Assembly (NCBI GenBank): GCA_004431415.1
Contig: QPMI01000458.1
Coordinates: 1-51,264 of the forward strand
Direction of reading: 5' to 3'
Source: Cyanophora paradoxa
Taxonomy: Eukaryota > Glaucocystophyceae > Cyanophorales > Cyanophoraceae
DNA length: 51,264 nt
Shown here one piece after another: positions 40,859 through 48,413 of the stretch. The notes below the pieces were generated by a model. The model made no database searches, was not told where the DNA came from, and saw only the letters and a list, made by a program, of their open reading frames with translations. Every line of letters starts with the position of its first letter. Positions within the stretch are counted from its first letter, which is position 1. Both the position numbers and the translations under genes were made by a program.

Positions 40859-41136
40859 TTCCGGACCAGGCCCGAGAGCTGCGGGCCCAGGCGCCGGGCG
40901 GCGTAGTAGAGCGCGGCCGCCGCCGCCGCAAGGATCAGCAGGCGCGGCGGGCCGCGCGCCGGCTCCTCCAGCGTCAGGTCCACGGTCTCCGGCCCGCGCG
41001 CCGGAGCCGCCAGGATCTCGGGCTCGGAGCAGAGGGACTTGGGCCCACGGCGGCGGCGCTGCTTGGGCGCCGAGGCGGCGGCGGTGAGAAGGTCCTCAGG
41101 CTCCTGCTTGATACCTGCGCAGTCAGTAAAGTCCAT
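40849..41136 (-). CDS. viral C-terminally anchored protein with SUMO-type motifs
   Basis: 95 residues from the ATG at 41,136 (MDFTDCAGIKQEPEDLL). An internal basic patch PKQRRRRGPK, then VDLTLEE, then a span LLILAAAAAALYYAARRLG near the C-terminus. IKQE fits the sumoylation consensus (hydrophobic-K-x-E), and VDLT followed by acidic residues fits a SUMO-interacting motif; both are short and could be chance. An upstream in-frame start at 41,217 is less likely because the promoter-like motif (41,151) would lie inside the gene. Confidence 0.65.
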   Translation of the reverse strand: MDFTDCAGIKQEPEDLLTAAASAPKQRRRRGPKSLCSEPEILAAPARGPETVDLTLEEPARGPPRLLILAAAAAALYYAARRLGPQLSGLVRNLF

Positions 41137-41150
41137 GCTTGCTGGGTACC

Positions 41151-41163
41151 TTGGAAAATTGTG
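41151..41163 (-). promoter_or_regulatory. viral promoter-like motif
   Basis: Minus strand CACAATTTTCCAA, 15 nt before the ATG at 41,136. Confidence 0.5.
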
Positions 41164-41189
41164 GGAGGCGTCCGGAGATTGCGAACGTA

Positions 41190-41305
41190 GGAGGGGGGAG
41201 AAATGACGCGGACGCAAAAGATTCCGTCATGGGTTTTCCGTCATGGGCTGGAACTTGGACTCGGGACTCGGCCGGGAATTCTCCTGGTAAGTTCGAGACT
41301 TGAAC
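41190..41305. repeat. long repeat, copy A
   Basis: GACGCGGACGCAAAAGATT, then two copies of CCGTCATGGG spaced by TTTT, GCTGGAACTTGGACTCGGGA and GAATTCTCCTGGTAAGTTCG. Copy D (42,620-42,725) is its inverted partner, sharing the distinctive TTTCGCGTCCGCGTCA flank. Confidence 0.85.
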
Positions 41306-41401
41306 TCGGCGGGGTACCCCCTATGTCCAAATGCCCTAGTGTCCCAGAGTCCTAGTGTCCTAGTGTCCTAGTAGTACTAAGTAGTACTAAGTAGGTGGTA
41401 T

Positions 41402-41908
41402 CGATATCTAGCTAGCTAGCGCTAGCGCTTGCTTAATTAATTACCTGAAAGGTTGCGGAGGTTGCGGACGCGTCACAATTCCGTCATGGGTTTTCCGTCA
41501 TGGGCTGGAACTTGGACTCGGGACTCGGCCGGGAATTCTCCTGGTAAGTTCGAGACTTGAACAAGAACGACGTACCCCTCCTATGACCGTTCTATACTAC
41601 ATTAAAGTATTCATTGATTGTGAATAACGATAATGTCATAGCAACTTCAGTATGATGTCATAGCAACTTGAAATTACCTTCAAGTCGAATAGAGGGGTAC
41701 AGAGTCGGTACGTTAGACTTGACAAAAACACGTGTATTTTTTTACGCCGAGTTTTGCGGCCGAGTCCCGAGTCCAAGTTCCAGCCCATGACGGAAAACCC
41801 ATGACGGAATTGTGACGCGTCCGCAACCTCCGCAACCTTTCAGGTAAATGTCAGGTAACTTCAGGTTAATTAATTAAGCAAGCGCTAGCAAGCACTAGCT
41901 AGATATCA
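41402..41908. repeat. large inverted repeat (copies B and C, arms of about 125 bp) around an AT-rich centre
   Basis: Left arm from GATATCTAGCTAGC through GCTTGCTTAATTAATTACCTG, AAAGGTTGCGGAGGTTGCGG and ACGCGTCACAATTCCGTCAT to GGGACTCGGCC (about 41,529). The right arm is its reverse complement from 41,757 to 41,908 with small insertions. The 227-bp centre is AT-rich and holds a direct repeat ATGTCATAGCAACTT (41,633 and 41,654). This is the largest gene-free gap in the viral part and a second origin or control-region candidate. Confidence 0.85.
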
Positions 41909-42334
41909 CAGCTCTACCTTGCCCAAGTTGATGGTATCTAGCAAGGCCTGCTCCTCCAAGTCTGCACCACCACCGCCTCCCAGCGCTAGCGCTAGCTCGA
42001 TACCGCCTCCGGCCTTGATCTCCCTTGGCTCCAGCCACCTGAGAGGCTCAGGCCACCTCCTCCTGGTGAAGCCGGTATCGTTGCTCTTGTCCAGCTTGAG
42101 GTAGCGGTAGGGCGCCGGCGCCGGCCAGTCCGGCCTGTGGCCGCTTGCCTCCTTGGCTATGTCCTTGGGCCTACGCGGTCGCAGGTCCGCCTTGGCCTTC
42201 GCCCTCTGCAGGGGGCCCAGCGCCTTGAACTTCGGTGCCTTGGTCGCCGGCAGGGCCTTGGGCTGGGGCTTCTGGGGCTTCTGCATCTTCACCGCCTTGG
42301 GCTTCGGCATCCTTGGCTGCTTCGATTTCGGCAT
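41906..42334 (-). CDS. small very basic viral protein
   Basis: 142 residues from the ATG at 42,334. A Lys/Pro-rich N-terminus (MPKSKQPRMPKPKAVKMQ, then QKPQPKALPATKAPKFKALG) suggests DNA condensation. A folded-looking second half has PYRYLKLDKSNDTGFTRRRW and a Gly/Leu-rich end (INLGKVEL). It overlaps the 3' part of the upstream gene by about 160 bp in another frame. A promoter-like motif at 42,350 supports an independent start. Confidence 0.6.
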   Translation of the reverse strand: MPKSKQPRMPKPKAVKMQKPQKPQPKALPATKAPKFKALGPLQRAKAKADLRPRRPKDIAKEASGHRPDWPAPAPYRYLKLDKSNDTGFTRRRWPEPLRWLEPREIKAGGGIELALALGGGGGADLEEQALLDTINLGKVEL

Positions 42335-42572
42335 ACTTCTTGCTCATAAATGAGAAAAGCGCCTCAAAGTCTGCCTTTATCTCCTCCTTGGACCAGGATG
42401 TCATCTGATCCGGGTCACCTGAGAACGGCGCATCGAACGCCACGTGGAGCGATTTGCAGGCCTGGGCAATCATTGGCTCGGGCCATGCCAGCTCGATCAG
42501 CTGAAGGTAGATGTTGAGGGCCTTGTCGAGCTTGGCGCCCTGGGAGACCAGCTGGGAGATGGCGGGCTCCAT
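42171..42572 (-). CDS. small viral protein overlapping the basic gene
   Basis: 133 residues from the ATG at 42,572 (MEPAISQLVSQGAKLDKALN). The helical first 85 residues (QLIELAWPEPMIAQACKSLH, EEIKADFEALFSFMSKKYAE) look genuine. The Ala/Gly/Glu-rich remainder lies over the other gene and may be biased by it. Alternatively a frame break joins its helical part to the basic protein. Promoter-like motif at 42,590. Confidence 0.55.
   Translation of the reverse strand: MEPAISQLVSQGAKLDKALNIYLQLIELAWPEPMIAQACKSLHVAFDAPFSGDPDQMTSWSKEEIKADFEALFSFMSKKYAEIEAAKDAEAQGGEDAEAPEAPAQGPAGDQGTEVQGAGPPAEGEGQGGPATA
42350..42360 (-). promoter_or_regulatory. viral promoter-like motif
   Basis: Minus strand GCTTTTCTCAT, 16 nt before the ATG at 42,334, inside the upstream gene. 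Confidence 0.45.
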
Positions 42573-42589
42573 GGTGGGTAGACTAGCAT

Positions 42590-42599
42590 CAGAAAATGG
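42590..42599 (-). promoter_or_regulatory. viral promoter-like motif
   Basis: Minus strand CCATTTTCTG, 18 nt before the ATG at 42,572. Confidence 0.55.
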
Positions 42600-42619
42600 C
42601 GCCAAGTTCGAATCTATTT

Positions 42620-42725
42620 TTTTACCGGGAGAGTTTGGGCCCGAGTCCCAGGTCCAAGTTCCAGCCCATGACGGAAAAACCCATGACGGAATCTTTCGCG
42701 TCCGCGTCACTTCTCCCCCCCCCCC
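42620..42725. repeat. long repeat, copy D (inverted partner of A)
   Basis: Lies between divergent genes (42,572 leftward, 42,835 rightward). GTCCAAGTTCCAGCCCATGA, then two TGACGGAA-type words, then TCTTTCGCGTCCGCGTCACT. The TGACG half-sites resemble bZIP/CREB sites, an inference from word similarity only. Confidence 0.8.
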
Positions 42726-42728
42726 TCC

Positions 42729-42773
42729 TCAGGTGAGCGCTCACCTGAACCTCACCTGAACGGCCTCTATAAG
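42729..42773 (+). promoter_or_regulatory. perfect 20-bp palindrome and TATA-like box
   Basis: TCAGGTGAGCGCTCACCTGA (42,729-42,748) is a perfect palindrome, followed by another CTCACCTGA and by CTATAAG (42,767-42,773), about 62 nt before the ATG at 42,835. Related CACCTGA words precede the next two genes. Operator-like. Confidence 0.75.
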
Positions 42774-42834
42774 CACGCGGCACGCGGCGTTCCCCTCACA
42801 CTCTCAATCTCTCTCAACGCAACCAGCAAGCAAC

Positions 42835-43308
42835 ATGGCCCTTGTTGCCCAGTTCTTCGTCGAGGAATACACCGTGCGCGTGATCGGCGAGCCCATTGAC
42901 CGCGAGGTGGAAGTTCTCAAGGACGGCAAAGTAGACGACTGCAAGGACTGCCCCGGTAAGATCCTCCTCATGAAGCTCTCCGACGATGGCTTCTCCTTCA
43001 CCCTGGTCTCCTGCGCCAAGACCCAAACCGGACAGACGGCCTACATCGTGACCTTCTCCGCGGGGCGCCTGAACTGCACGCATGTTCAAGTACCCGAGTG
43101 GGCCTCGTTCTGCGCGGCGATCTCTCCCTCAGGCCGCTCCCTCGCCTACACATTCTTTGAGGGGTATCAGTGCAACATCTGGGTCTTGCGGAGGCAGATG
43201 GGCTCCCCCCAGATGAAGGTCGATCAGCTGCACCAGCAGTGCGGCTACCCCTTTAGCCTTGACGATAGGATGATTTCCTTTGATCTTGATGGCTCTGTAT
43301 CCCTCTGA
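42835..43308 (+). CDS. viral protein of unknown function (TATA-promoter class)
   Basis: 157 residues, intact, starting MALVAQFFVEEYTVRVIGEP. Mostly alternating strands by appearance (ILLMKLSDDGFSFTLVSC, AYIVTFSAGRLNCTHVQV), with seven Cys. No signal peptide or span. It has a TATA-type rather than TTTTCT-type promoter, so it may be expressed at a different (early) stage. The 3' flank AATTGAACGCGTGTTTT recurs after the next gene. Family not recognised. Confidence 0.75.
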   Translation: MALVAQFFVEEYTVRVIGEPIDREVEVLKDGKVDDCKDCPGKILLMKLSDDGFSFTLVSCAKTQTGQTAYIVTFSAGRLNCTHVQVPEWASFCAAISPSGRSLAYTFFEGYQCNIWVLRRQMGSPQMKVDQLHQQCGYPFSLDDRMISFDLDGSVSL

Positions 43309-43325
43309 AATTGAACGCGTGTTTT
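43309..43325 (+). terminator. repeated 3'-flank element, copy 1
   Basis: AATTGAACGCGTGTTTT immediately after the stop at 43,308; the same at 43,702-43,718 with one change. Possible transcript-end signal. Confidence 0.4.
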
Positions 43326-43338
43326 CTGACTTCGTCTG

Positions 43339-43370
43339 AAGCTCACCTGACGCGGGGCCTTAAGAGGGGG
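43339..43370 (+). promoter_or_regulatory. CACCTGA box and TTAAG box
   Basis: GAAGCTCACCTGACGCGGGG followed by CCTTAAGAGG, the latter about 55 nt before the ATG at 43,417. Same order as before the previous gene. Confidence 0.5.
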
Positions 43371-43416
43371 CACGGGGCCTCGGTTCCTCACACTTTAACC
43401 GTAAGCCAACGAGAGA

Positions 43417-43707
43417 ATGTGCGCCCCCAAGTACTTCACCTGCTGCCTGACCTTCGGCATCTTCGAGTACGAGGCCATGGAAGAGGATCTGGACGAGAAC
43501 GGCGAGATCTGCTTCAACTACTGCAGGCTGCTGCGCAACATCTCGCTGGAGTGCCGCAAGGGCGACTGCTTCCAGCACATCATGCTCAATCCCGCCAAGA
43601 ACGAGATCACCCTGTACGCCGTCGCCTGCCCCAGCGCCAGATTTAGACTCTCGAATATTCGCGTAGCCGCGATCGAAGCCCTTCCCCTCCCCAGTGAGAC
43701 GAATTGA
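43417..43707 (+). CDS. small Cys-rich viral protein (TATA-promoter class)
   Basis: 96 residues, intact, MCAPKYFTCCLTFGIFEYEA then an acidic turn (MEEDLDENGEICF), LLRNISLECRKGDC and ITLYAVACPSARF. Nine Cys could bind metal. Shares promoter words and 3'-flank element with its upstream neighbour, though the proteins do not align. Family not recognised. Confidence 0.7.
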   Translation: MCAPKYFTCCLTFGIFEYEAMEEDLDENGEICFNYCRLLRNISLECRKGDCFQHIMLNPAKNEITLYAVACPSARFRLSNIRVAAIEALPLPSETN

Positions 43708-43718
43708 ACACGTGTTTT
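43702..43718 (+). terminator. repeated 3'-flank element, copy 2
   Basis: AATTGAACACGTGTTTT, overlapping the stop codon at 43,705-43,707. Confidence 0.4.
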
Positions 43719-43765
43719 ACCTGAATCACCCGAGCGCTCAGCTGAAGTCAGGTGGGGCGCCCTTT

Positions 43766-43778
43766 AAATATTTTCTAG
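43766..43778 (+). promoter_or_regulatory. viral promoter-like motif with CAGGTG upstream
   Basis: AAATATTTTCTAG, 33 nt before the ATG at 43,812. GAAGTCAGGTGG at 43,744-43,755 adds the other class of word, so this gene may use both. Confidence 0.6.
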
Positions 43779-43811
43779 CGCTAGGCTGATCGCACACTAA
43801 GCTCAGACAAC

Positions 43812-44591
43812 ATGGCCACCGTCCGCAACGCCAACGAGATCGACCCCGCCAAGCTCGCCTTCGAGATCGACGCCACCGGCCGCATCAAGGCCAAGTACGA
43901 CGGCCTGCAGGGCCTCATGATGTACGCGCCGCCCATGGTCACCATCAACCCCTGCATCAACACAGAGCAAGGCAAGGCGTGGAGCGACGAGAAGAAGGCC
44001 TTCGTCATGGAAGAAAACGGCGGATTCTACACGCTGGACCTCACCGATCTCAGCGCCGTCGACGGCCAGACGAACCCCGCCGCGGACGAGTTCCTCAAGC
44101 TGCTCGAGGCCCTGGACGCGAAATTCTGCGAGTTCGTGCAGCAGAACCAGGCCAAGCTCAAGGTCTCGCCCGGCCGCTCCCTCTCCAAGGACCAGATCTC
44201 GGTGCTGCAGACCCCAGCGTGCGCATCAAGGTCGACAAGGAGTCGGGCCAGGCCTTCTACAAGTACCTCAACATGCGCATCCGCACCCAGACGATGGCGG
44301 GCAAGCGCAAGACCATCCCCGTCGTCGACATGTCCAACTACCTCATCACCGAGCGCGCCACCATCGGCACCGGCGACCTGGTGGCCGCCCTCGTCAAAAT
44401 CGACACCGCCTACGCCATCCCCGAGGGCAAGTTCGGCCTCAAGTGGTCCTTCCTCGCCGTGCAGCAGTGCAAGGTCGGCGCCTTTCGCTTCGCCGGGCGC
44501 GCCCCGAGCTGGCCTTCAAGCCCTACGACAACGAGGCCGATTTCGAGCCCTACCTAAACCCGAGTCTATGTACGCAGCCCCCATGCAGTAG
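43812..44591 (+). CDS. probable viral ssDNA-binding protein, three frame breaks
   Basis: Starts MATVRNANEIDPAKLAFEID, then YDGLQGLMMYAPPMVTINPC and LEALDAKFCEFVQQNQ. The frame changes near 44,212 (ACCCC) to IKVDKESGQAFYKYLNMRIR, MSNYLITERATIGTGDLVAA and IPEGKFGLKWSFLAVQQCKV, changes again near 44,505 (GCCCCG) to LAFKPYDNEADFEPYL, and once more near 44,560 to ESMYAAPMQ before a TAG at 44,591. The ending (an allowed range, then GKFGLKW followed by a strand, then an acidic tail) resembles ssDNA-binding proteins of large DNA viruses as I remember them. It would be the natural partner of the YqaJ-type nuclease and helicase. Family call tentative. Confidence 0.5.
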   Translation: MATVRNANEIDPAKLAFEIDATGRIKAKYDGLQGLMMYAPPMVTINPCINTEQGKAWSDEKKAFVMEENGGFYTLDLTDLSAVDGQTNPAADEFLKLLEALDAKFCEFVQQNQAKLKVSPGRSLSKDQISVLQTPACASRSTRSRARPSTSTSTCASAPRRWRASARPSPSSTCPTTSSPSAPPSAPATWWPPSSKSTPPTPSPRASSASSGPSSPCSSARSAPFASPGAPRAGLQALRQRGRFRALPKPESMYAAPMQ

Positions 44592-44644
44592 CTCGGACGA
44601 ATAAATTGTGAATTTTTGGTGCAATTGATTACAAGCTTTTACAC

Positions 44645-45448
44645 TCAAAGGCCGTTGAACTTGCCGCCCACCGCCTTGGGCTCCGCCGCCGTCGAGGCCG
44701 CCGCCTCCGTCACCTCCTTCATCACCTCCGGGTTCGCGTTCGCCGCGTGCACCGCCAGCACCGTCTGCACCAGGGCCATCCCCAGGCGCGCCTCGGGCCC
44801 CAGGGTCACGTAGCGCGAGTACTTAATCACCAGCTCCTCTAAGATCGGCTGCACCTGGTCCATCGAAGAGAGCGTCGCCTGCCCGAGCCCGTCGAGCTTC
44901 AGGCCGATCGGATCGTACGCCTTGTTCAGGTGCTCCAGCGAGTGCATGCCCGCGATCAGAAAGAGGCGCGCCGCCTCCAGCGAACCCCGCGTGCTCAGCT
45001 CGCGCTGAATCTCCTCGTACTCTTCCTTCAGCTCGTCCAGCGGCGTCGCCAGGCTCAGCTTCTTCGTGGACGTAAGCTCGCCCCCGAACGAGCGCCTGTA
45101 CTGCGCGATCTGCCGCAGAACCTGCTTCTTCTCGTCCACGTCCACCTGCGCCTCGTCGCGCGGCCTCTCCTGCAGGTCGATCCCCAGCGCCTTCTTCACG
45201 CTCTGCTCCTTCTTCTTCGTCATTTCGATGTGCTCCTGCACGCTGAAGCTCGCCCCCTTGCTCGGCGCCGTCGGCGGCACCGTGGGCCCGTCGCCCGGCA
45301 GCGCCGTCTTGTCGGCCTTCGGCGCCTTCTCGCCCTTTTCCTTGCCCTCCTTCGCGGGGCGGCCCTTCTTCCGGGGCTGCGGGATTCCCACGGGGTTCGG
45401 CCCGTCCACGGCCAGCGCCTCGAAGCCAAGCATCGCCGAGGGGTCCAT
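44645..45448 (-). CDS. conserved-type viral protein, probably virion-associated
   Basis: 267 residues, intact, the cleanest long gene in this part. A Lys/Pro-rich N-terminus (RKKGRPAKEGKEKGEKAPKA) is followed by a helical region (HIEMTKKKEQSVKKALG, PLDELKEEYEEIQREL) and then NKAYDPIGLKLDGLGQATLS, IKYSRYVTLGPEARLGMALV. The (Y/F)-(D/N)-P-x-x-LKLDG segment followed by K-Y and P-E-x-(R/K)-L resembles a protein I associate with large DNA virus particles; this rests on memory of the pattern. Promoter-like motif TATTTCTAAG just after the previous gene's stop. Confidence 0.6.
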   Translation of the reverse strand: MDPSAMLGFEALAVDGPNPVGIPQPRKKGRPAKEGKEKGEKAPKADKTALPGDGPTVPPTAPSKGASFSVQEHIEMTKKKEQSVKKALGIDLQERPRDEAQVDVDEKKQVLRQIAQYRRSFGGELTSTKKLSLATPLDELKEEYEEIQRELSTRGSLEAARLFLIAGMHSLEHLNKAYDPIGLKLDGLGQATLSSMDQVQPILEELVIKYSRYVTLGPEARLGMALVQTVLAVHAANANPEVMKEVTEAAASTAAEPKAVGGKFNGL

Positions 45449-45463
45449 CCTTTACGCCTGCCC

Positions 45464-45476
45464 CTTAGAAATATTT
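45464..45476 (-). promoter_or_regulatory. viral promoter-like motif
   Basis: Minus strand AAATATTTCTAAG, 16 nt before the ATG at 45,448. Confidence 0.65.
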
Positions 45477-45477
45477 T

Positions 45478-45807
45478 TCACTCCGAGGTCAGCTCGACGA
45501 AGAGCTCGATGTAAAGCCAGAGCTTTTCGCGCAGCTCGGGCCCGCTGCCGTAGAATAGCGAGCGCACGGCCGAGGCGTACTCCTGCGGCAGCCTCTCGAA
45601 AACCGAGTCGTCCTTCGCCTTGATCAATTCCGCCTCCGCGTTGATGTGCCTCCTGAACAGAACGATGACCGCCGTGGCCCCTATGCCGCGCAGCGACTGG
45701 ATCTGCGCCCGCACCCCGGGCTCCTTGGCCTCCGGCTCCAGCAGGTCGAGGAAGCGGCCCCAGCGCGCCTCGATCTGCTCGCCCAGCGTCGCCTCCGTCG
45801 CAGCCAT
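45478..45807 (-). CDS. small helical viral protein
   Basis: 109 residues, intact (MAATEATLGEQIEARWGRFL). All-helical appearance with VRAQIQSLRGIGATAVIVLF and an ending FERLPQEYASAVRSLFYGSG, LREKLWLYIELFVELTSE. Lies between two structural-type genes in the same direction, with its own promoter-like motif. Function unknown. Confidence 0.7.
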   Translation of the reverse strand: MAATEATLGEQIEARWGRFLDLLEPEAKEPGVRAQIQSLRGIGATAVIVLFRRHINAEAELIKAKDDSVFERLPQEYASAVRSLFYGSGPELREKLWLYIELFVELTSE

Positions 45808-45821
45808 GTGCTCGCGTGGGC

Positions 45822-45833
45822 CTCAGAAATTAC
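45822..45833 (-). promoter_or_regulatory. viral promoter-like motif
   Basis: Minus strand GTAATTTCTGAG, 14 nt before the ATG at 45,807. It overlaps the end of the upstream gene. Confidence 0.6.
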
Positions 45834-46952
45834 TGACCGAGTCGGAGCGCCTGGGCTGCTTGGTCGAACATCTCCGCCTTCCGGGCGTTCGTTTCCGCAA
45901 GCATGGCAATCTGGTTGTTCTCCGTGTTCCGGACGATGGACTGGAAGGCTGTCTGAATTGCAGTCTGCGATGCAGCGGACATACCTGCCACCGTTCCTTT
46001 AGCGCGGAGCTCTAGCATGCGTCCTTTCTGGAACGGCGTGGCAAGTTGATTGCCCTGCAGCGCAGGGAGCGGGTTGACGACGCGGGGCAGCAGGTTCTGG
46101 TCCGCGTAAGGCATGGCCGTCGGCAGGGCCGGGCCGCGCGTCCCGGCTGATCGAGGAGCATCGCCCCAAACGGATTGCCCCGGCTGAAGTCCACGTCGTT
46201 GCGGCCGTAGGGCTTGTTGACGGCGCTGCTGATGTTGGCCGTCTGCGCGTTGAACATGGGCGATAGATCGGGGTGTAGCCCGCGCGCAGCCCCTGGGGGT
46301 TCGCCTCCGTCTGCCCGTAGCGGCCGGCCGGCCCGAGCAGGTTCTCCTTCTCGATCTCTTCCATCGTCTTGATCCAGCCGCGCTCGCGCGCCCACTTCAT
46401 GACGAGATCATCGTAGTTCATCGGGAAGAAAACCTTCTGGTACTTGTCGAAGCGCTGAATTTCGATATCCTGCTCGATCATGTTCGTAATTCGCTCCAGC
46501 AGCTCGGGGTAATATTCCTCGAGCATTTTGGCGACGCCCGGCTGCTTCAGGTCGAAGGCCGTCATCGCCCACTGGTCGAAATCGCGAATCATGATTTCCT
46601 TCCGCAGGCTGAACGCGTTCTCCACGTCCTCCTCGTTGATCGTGCGACCGGGGTTCGCGTTCTGCAGCTGCTGTCGGATGCCCATCCGCATCAGCTTCTC
46701 CATCGAGGGCGTGTACTTCATCGCGGGCAGGGTCTTCGTTTCCCCCCCGCTGAGCCCCAGGCCCCGCGCCTTGTCCTCGGGCGTGTAGACGTCTGCCTTC
46801 GTTCCATCTACGACGGGCACCTCGGGCATGATCGTGCCCGGAAGGAACTTGTTCACGATGCCGTCCATGTCGGCCTTCAGGTCGTTCTTCAGCGCCTGGC
46901 GCTGCTTCTTAGAGCCCTCCCCAATGTCCATCATAGAGTGGCCCTTCGTCAT
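45830..46952 (-). CDS. viral structural-type protein, two frame breaks
   Basis: From the ATG at 46,952 (MTKGHSMMDIGEGSKKQRQA) the frame covers PAMKYTPSMEKLMRMGIRQQ, RTINEEDVENAFSLRKEIMI and FPMNYDDLVMKWARERGWIK. It shifts near 46,255 to FNAQTANISSAVNKPYGRND and FSRGNPFGAMLL, then near 46,120 to LPYADQNLLPRVVNPLPALQ and AASQTAIQTAFQSIVRNTEN, ending at a TAA at 45,830. About 370 residues. Its place directly downstream of the capsid gene in the same direction suggests a particle component. Family not recognised. Confidence 0.6.
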
Positions 46953-46974
46953 CGTGCCTCGGTTAGGATCCCAG

Positions 46975-46987
46975 TGGGAAATTTATT
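46975..46987 (-). promoter_or_regulatory. viral promoter-like motif (weak)
   Basis: Minus strand AATAAATTTCCCA, 22 nt before the ATG at 46,952. Confidence 0.4.
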
Positions 46988-47030
46988 GGTTCACATCGGC
47001 CTACCAAGCACACCCTGGCTAACAAGCAAT

Positions 47031-48399
47031 CTAATGGAAGCGGCGGTAGGCGCCGCCGTTGGTGAAGGTGATCTCGTTGTAGTAGCGGCAGTAGATGTCG
47101 GCCACGGGCTTGTCCGCGCCGTAGGTCTTGAGCGTGGTGAGCGTGAGCTCGATGGTCTTGAAGGCGCCCATGTCGAGGCCGCCGAACATCTTGGTGTTGT
47201 CGGCCACGTCCGTGCCGAAGGGGAGCGAGTAGATGAACTCCGTCCCGAACTGGCCCACGTTGCGGGCTGGATGTCGCTGCTGTGCCCGTCGTGGGTCGCG
47301 AGGGTCGTGGGGGCCGTGTCGTTGCCCGACCACGGGTGCGGGTGCAGCGCGTCGGCCACGTCGGCCGCCGCCGTCCCGTCCATCGAGGTCACGCCCCGCA
47401 GCAGCTCGAGGTGCTTGCGGGCGGGGGCGTGCGTGTGCTCCTTGTGCGCGATGGCCGTGCGCAAGAAGTGCGCGTCGTGGTTCGAGCTATCGAGCACCTT
47501 GATGTTGTCGCACTTCAGCTCGATCTTGTCGAGCGGGCGGAAGCGCCAGAAGTGCTCGCCGTTGTCGGTGTGCGGCTTGTCGCGCACCACGATGATCAGC
47601 TCGTAGCAGATTCCGGTGAAGGGCAGGCGGATGGCCTTGCCGGACTCGAACGAGACGTGGTAGTGCTGCACGTACTTGCCGGCCCACGTGAACGAGTTCG
47701 GGTGCAGCGCCAGCTCGCGCGAGTCGATGTGCACGTAGCGCAGGATGAGCTTGGTGTCCAGGCTGACGGTGCTCGTCAGGTTGGTGTTGGTGTGCAGGCC
47801 GCCGTCCACGAAGGAGGCCGTCACCTCCTTCTGCGAGGCGTACGTGATCTGCAGCTTCATGTCGTTTCCGGAGCAGCGGAGCTTGTGGAGCGGCACGGCG
47901 AACTTTCGACCGTGGCCCGTCGCGATGCGAATCGGTATGTACAGCGTGTTCGGGGCCTTGCCCCGGCGGCGCAGCGGCTGGTGCGCCCAGAGGTTGTTCA
48001 CCATGTCGACGTGCTGGACGACGGACTTGTCGTCCTCGAACTCGCCGTAGATGGCGTCGTAATGGCCGTCGTACTCGTGGATCAGCTGCGCGCCCACGAA
48101 GATCTTCACCTTCTTGAGCAGCACGTAGCCGGCCTTCGGGATGTAGAAGTGGTCCGCGTTCGTCAGCGCCGGCAGCGTCACCTTGAGCCAGGAGTCGTTG
48201 AACATCGGCGCCGAGTGCGGGATGACGATGTCGACGGTCTGGCTGAAGCTCACGCCCGACTGCACGGGGCTCACCTCGAGCACCTCGTCCACGAACGGCA
48301 TCGCCGTGTCGAAGGTCTCGTGCACGTGCACCGACGCGTCGGAGCTGCGCAGCGAGTGGTGCAGGGCGGTCGAGGGGTGGAGATGAGCGCGGAAGCCAT
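47031..48399 (-). CDS. major capsid protein, double-jelly-roll type, two frame breaks
   Basis: About 456 residues, the usual size for this family, which forms trimeric capsomers of icosahedral viruses. Start ATG at 48,399 (MASALISTP). One base shift in the CCCC run near 48,368 leads to ALHHSLRSSDASVHVHE. Family landmarks follow: FSQTVDIVIPHSAPMFNDSW, LKVTLPAL, LLKKVKIFVGAQLIHEYDGH, LYIPIRI, KFAVPLHKLRCSGNDMKLQI, LRYVHIDSRELAL, IRLPFTGICYELIIVVRD and, after a second shift near 47,265, FGTEFIYSLPFGTDVADNTK to YNEITFTNGGAYRRFH. The order 'LxxVTLPAL / K-x-V-x-I-x-V-G / PL-H / L-x-Y-x-x-ID / ELI-VV' parallels nucleocytoplasmic large DNA virus capsid proteins. No introns. No in-frame stops apart from those caused by the shifts. 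Confidence 0.85.
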
Positions 48400-48413
48400 G
48401 GTTTAGGGGTGCG

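Noticed and set aside
47282-48406. 374-codon plus-strand open frame
   Set aside because: Antisense to the capsid gene; Val/Arg/His-rich low-information sequence and no promoter-like motif.
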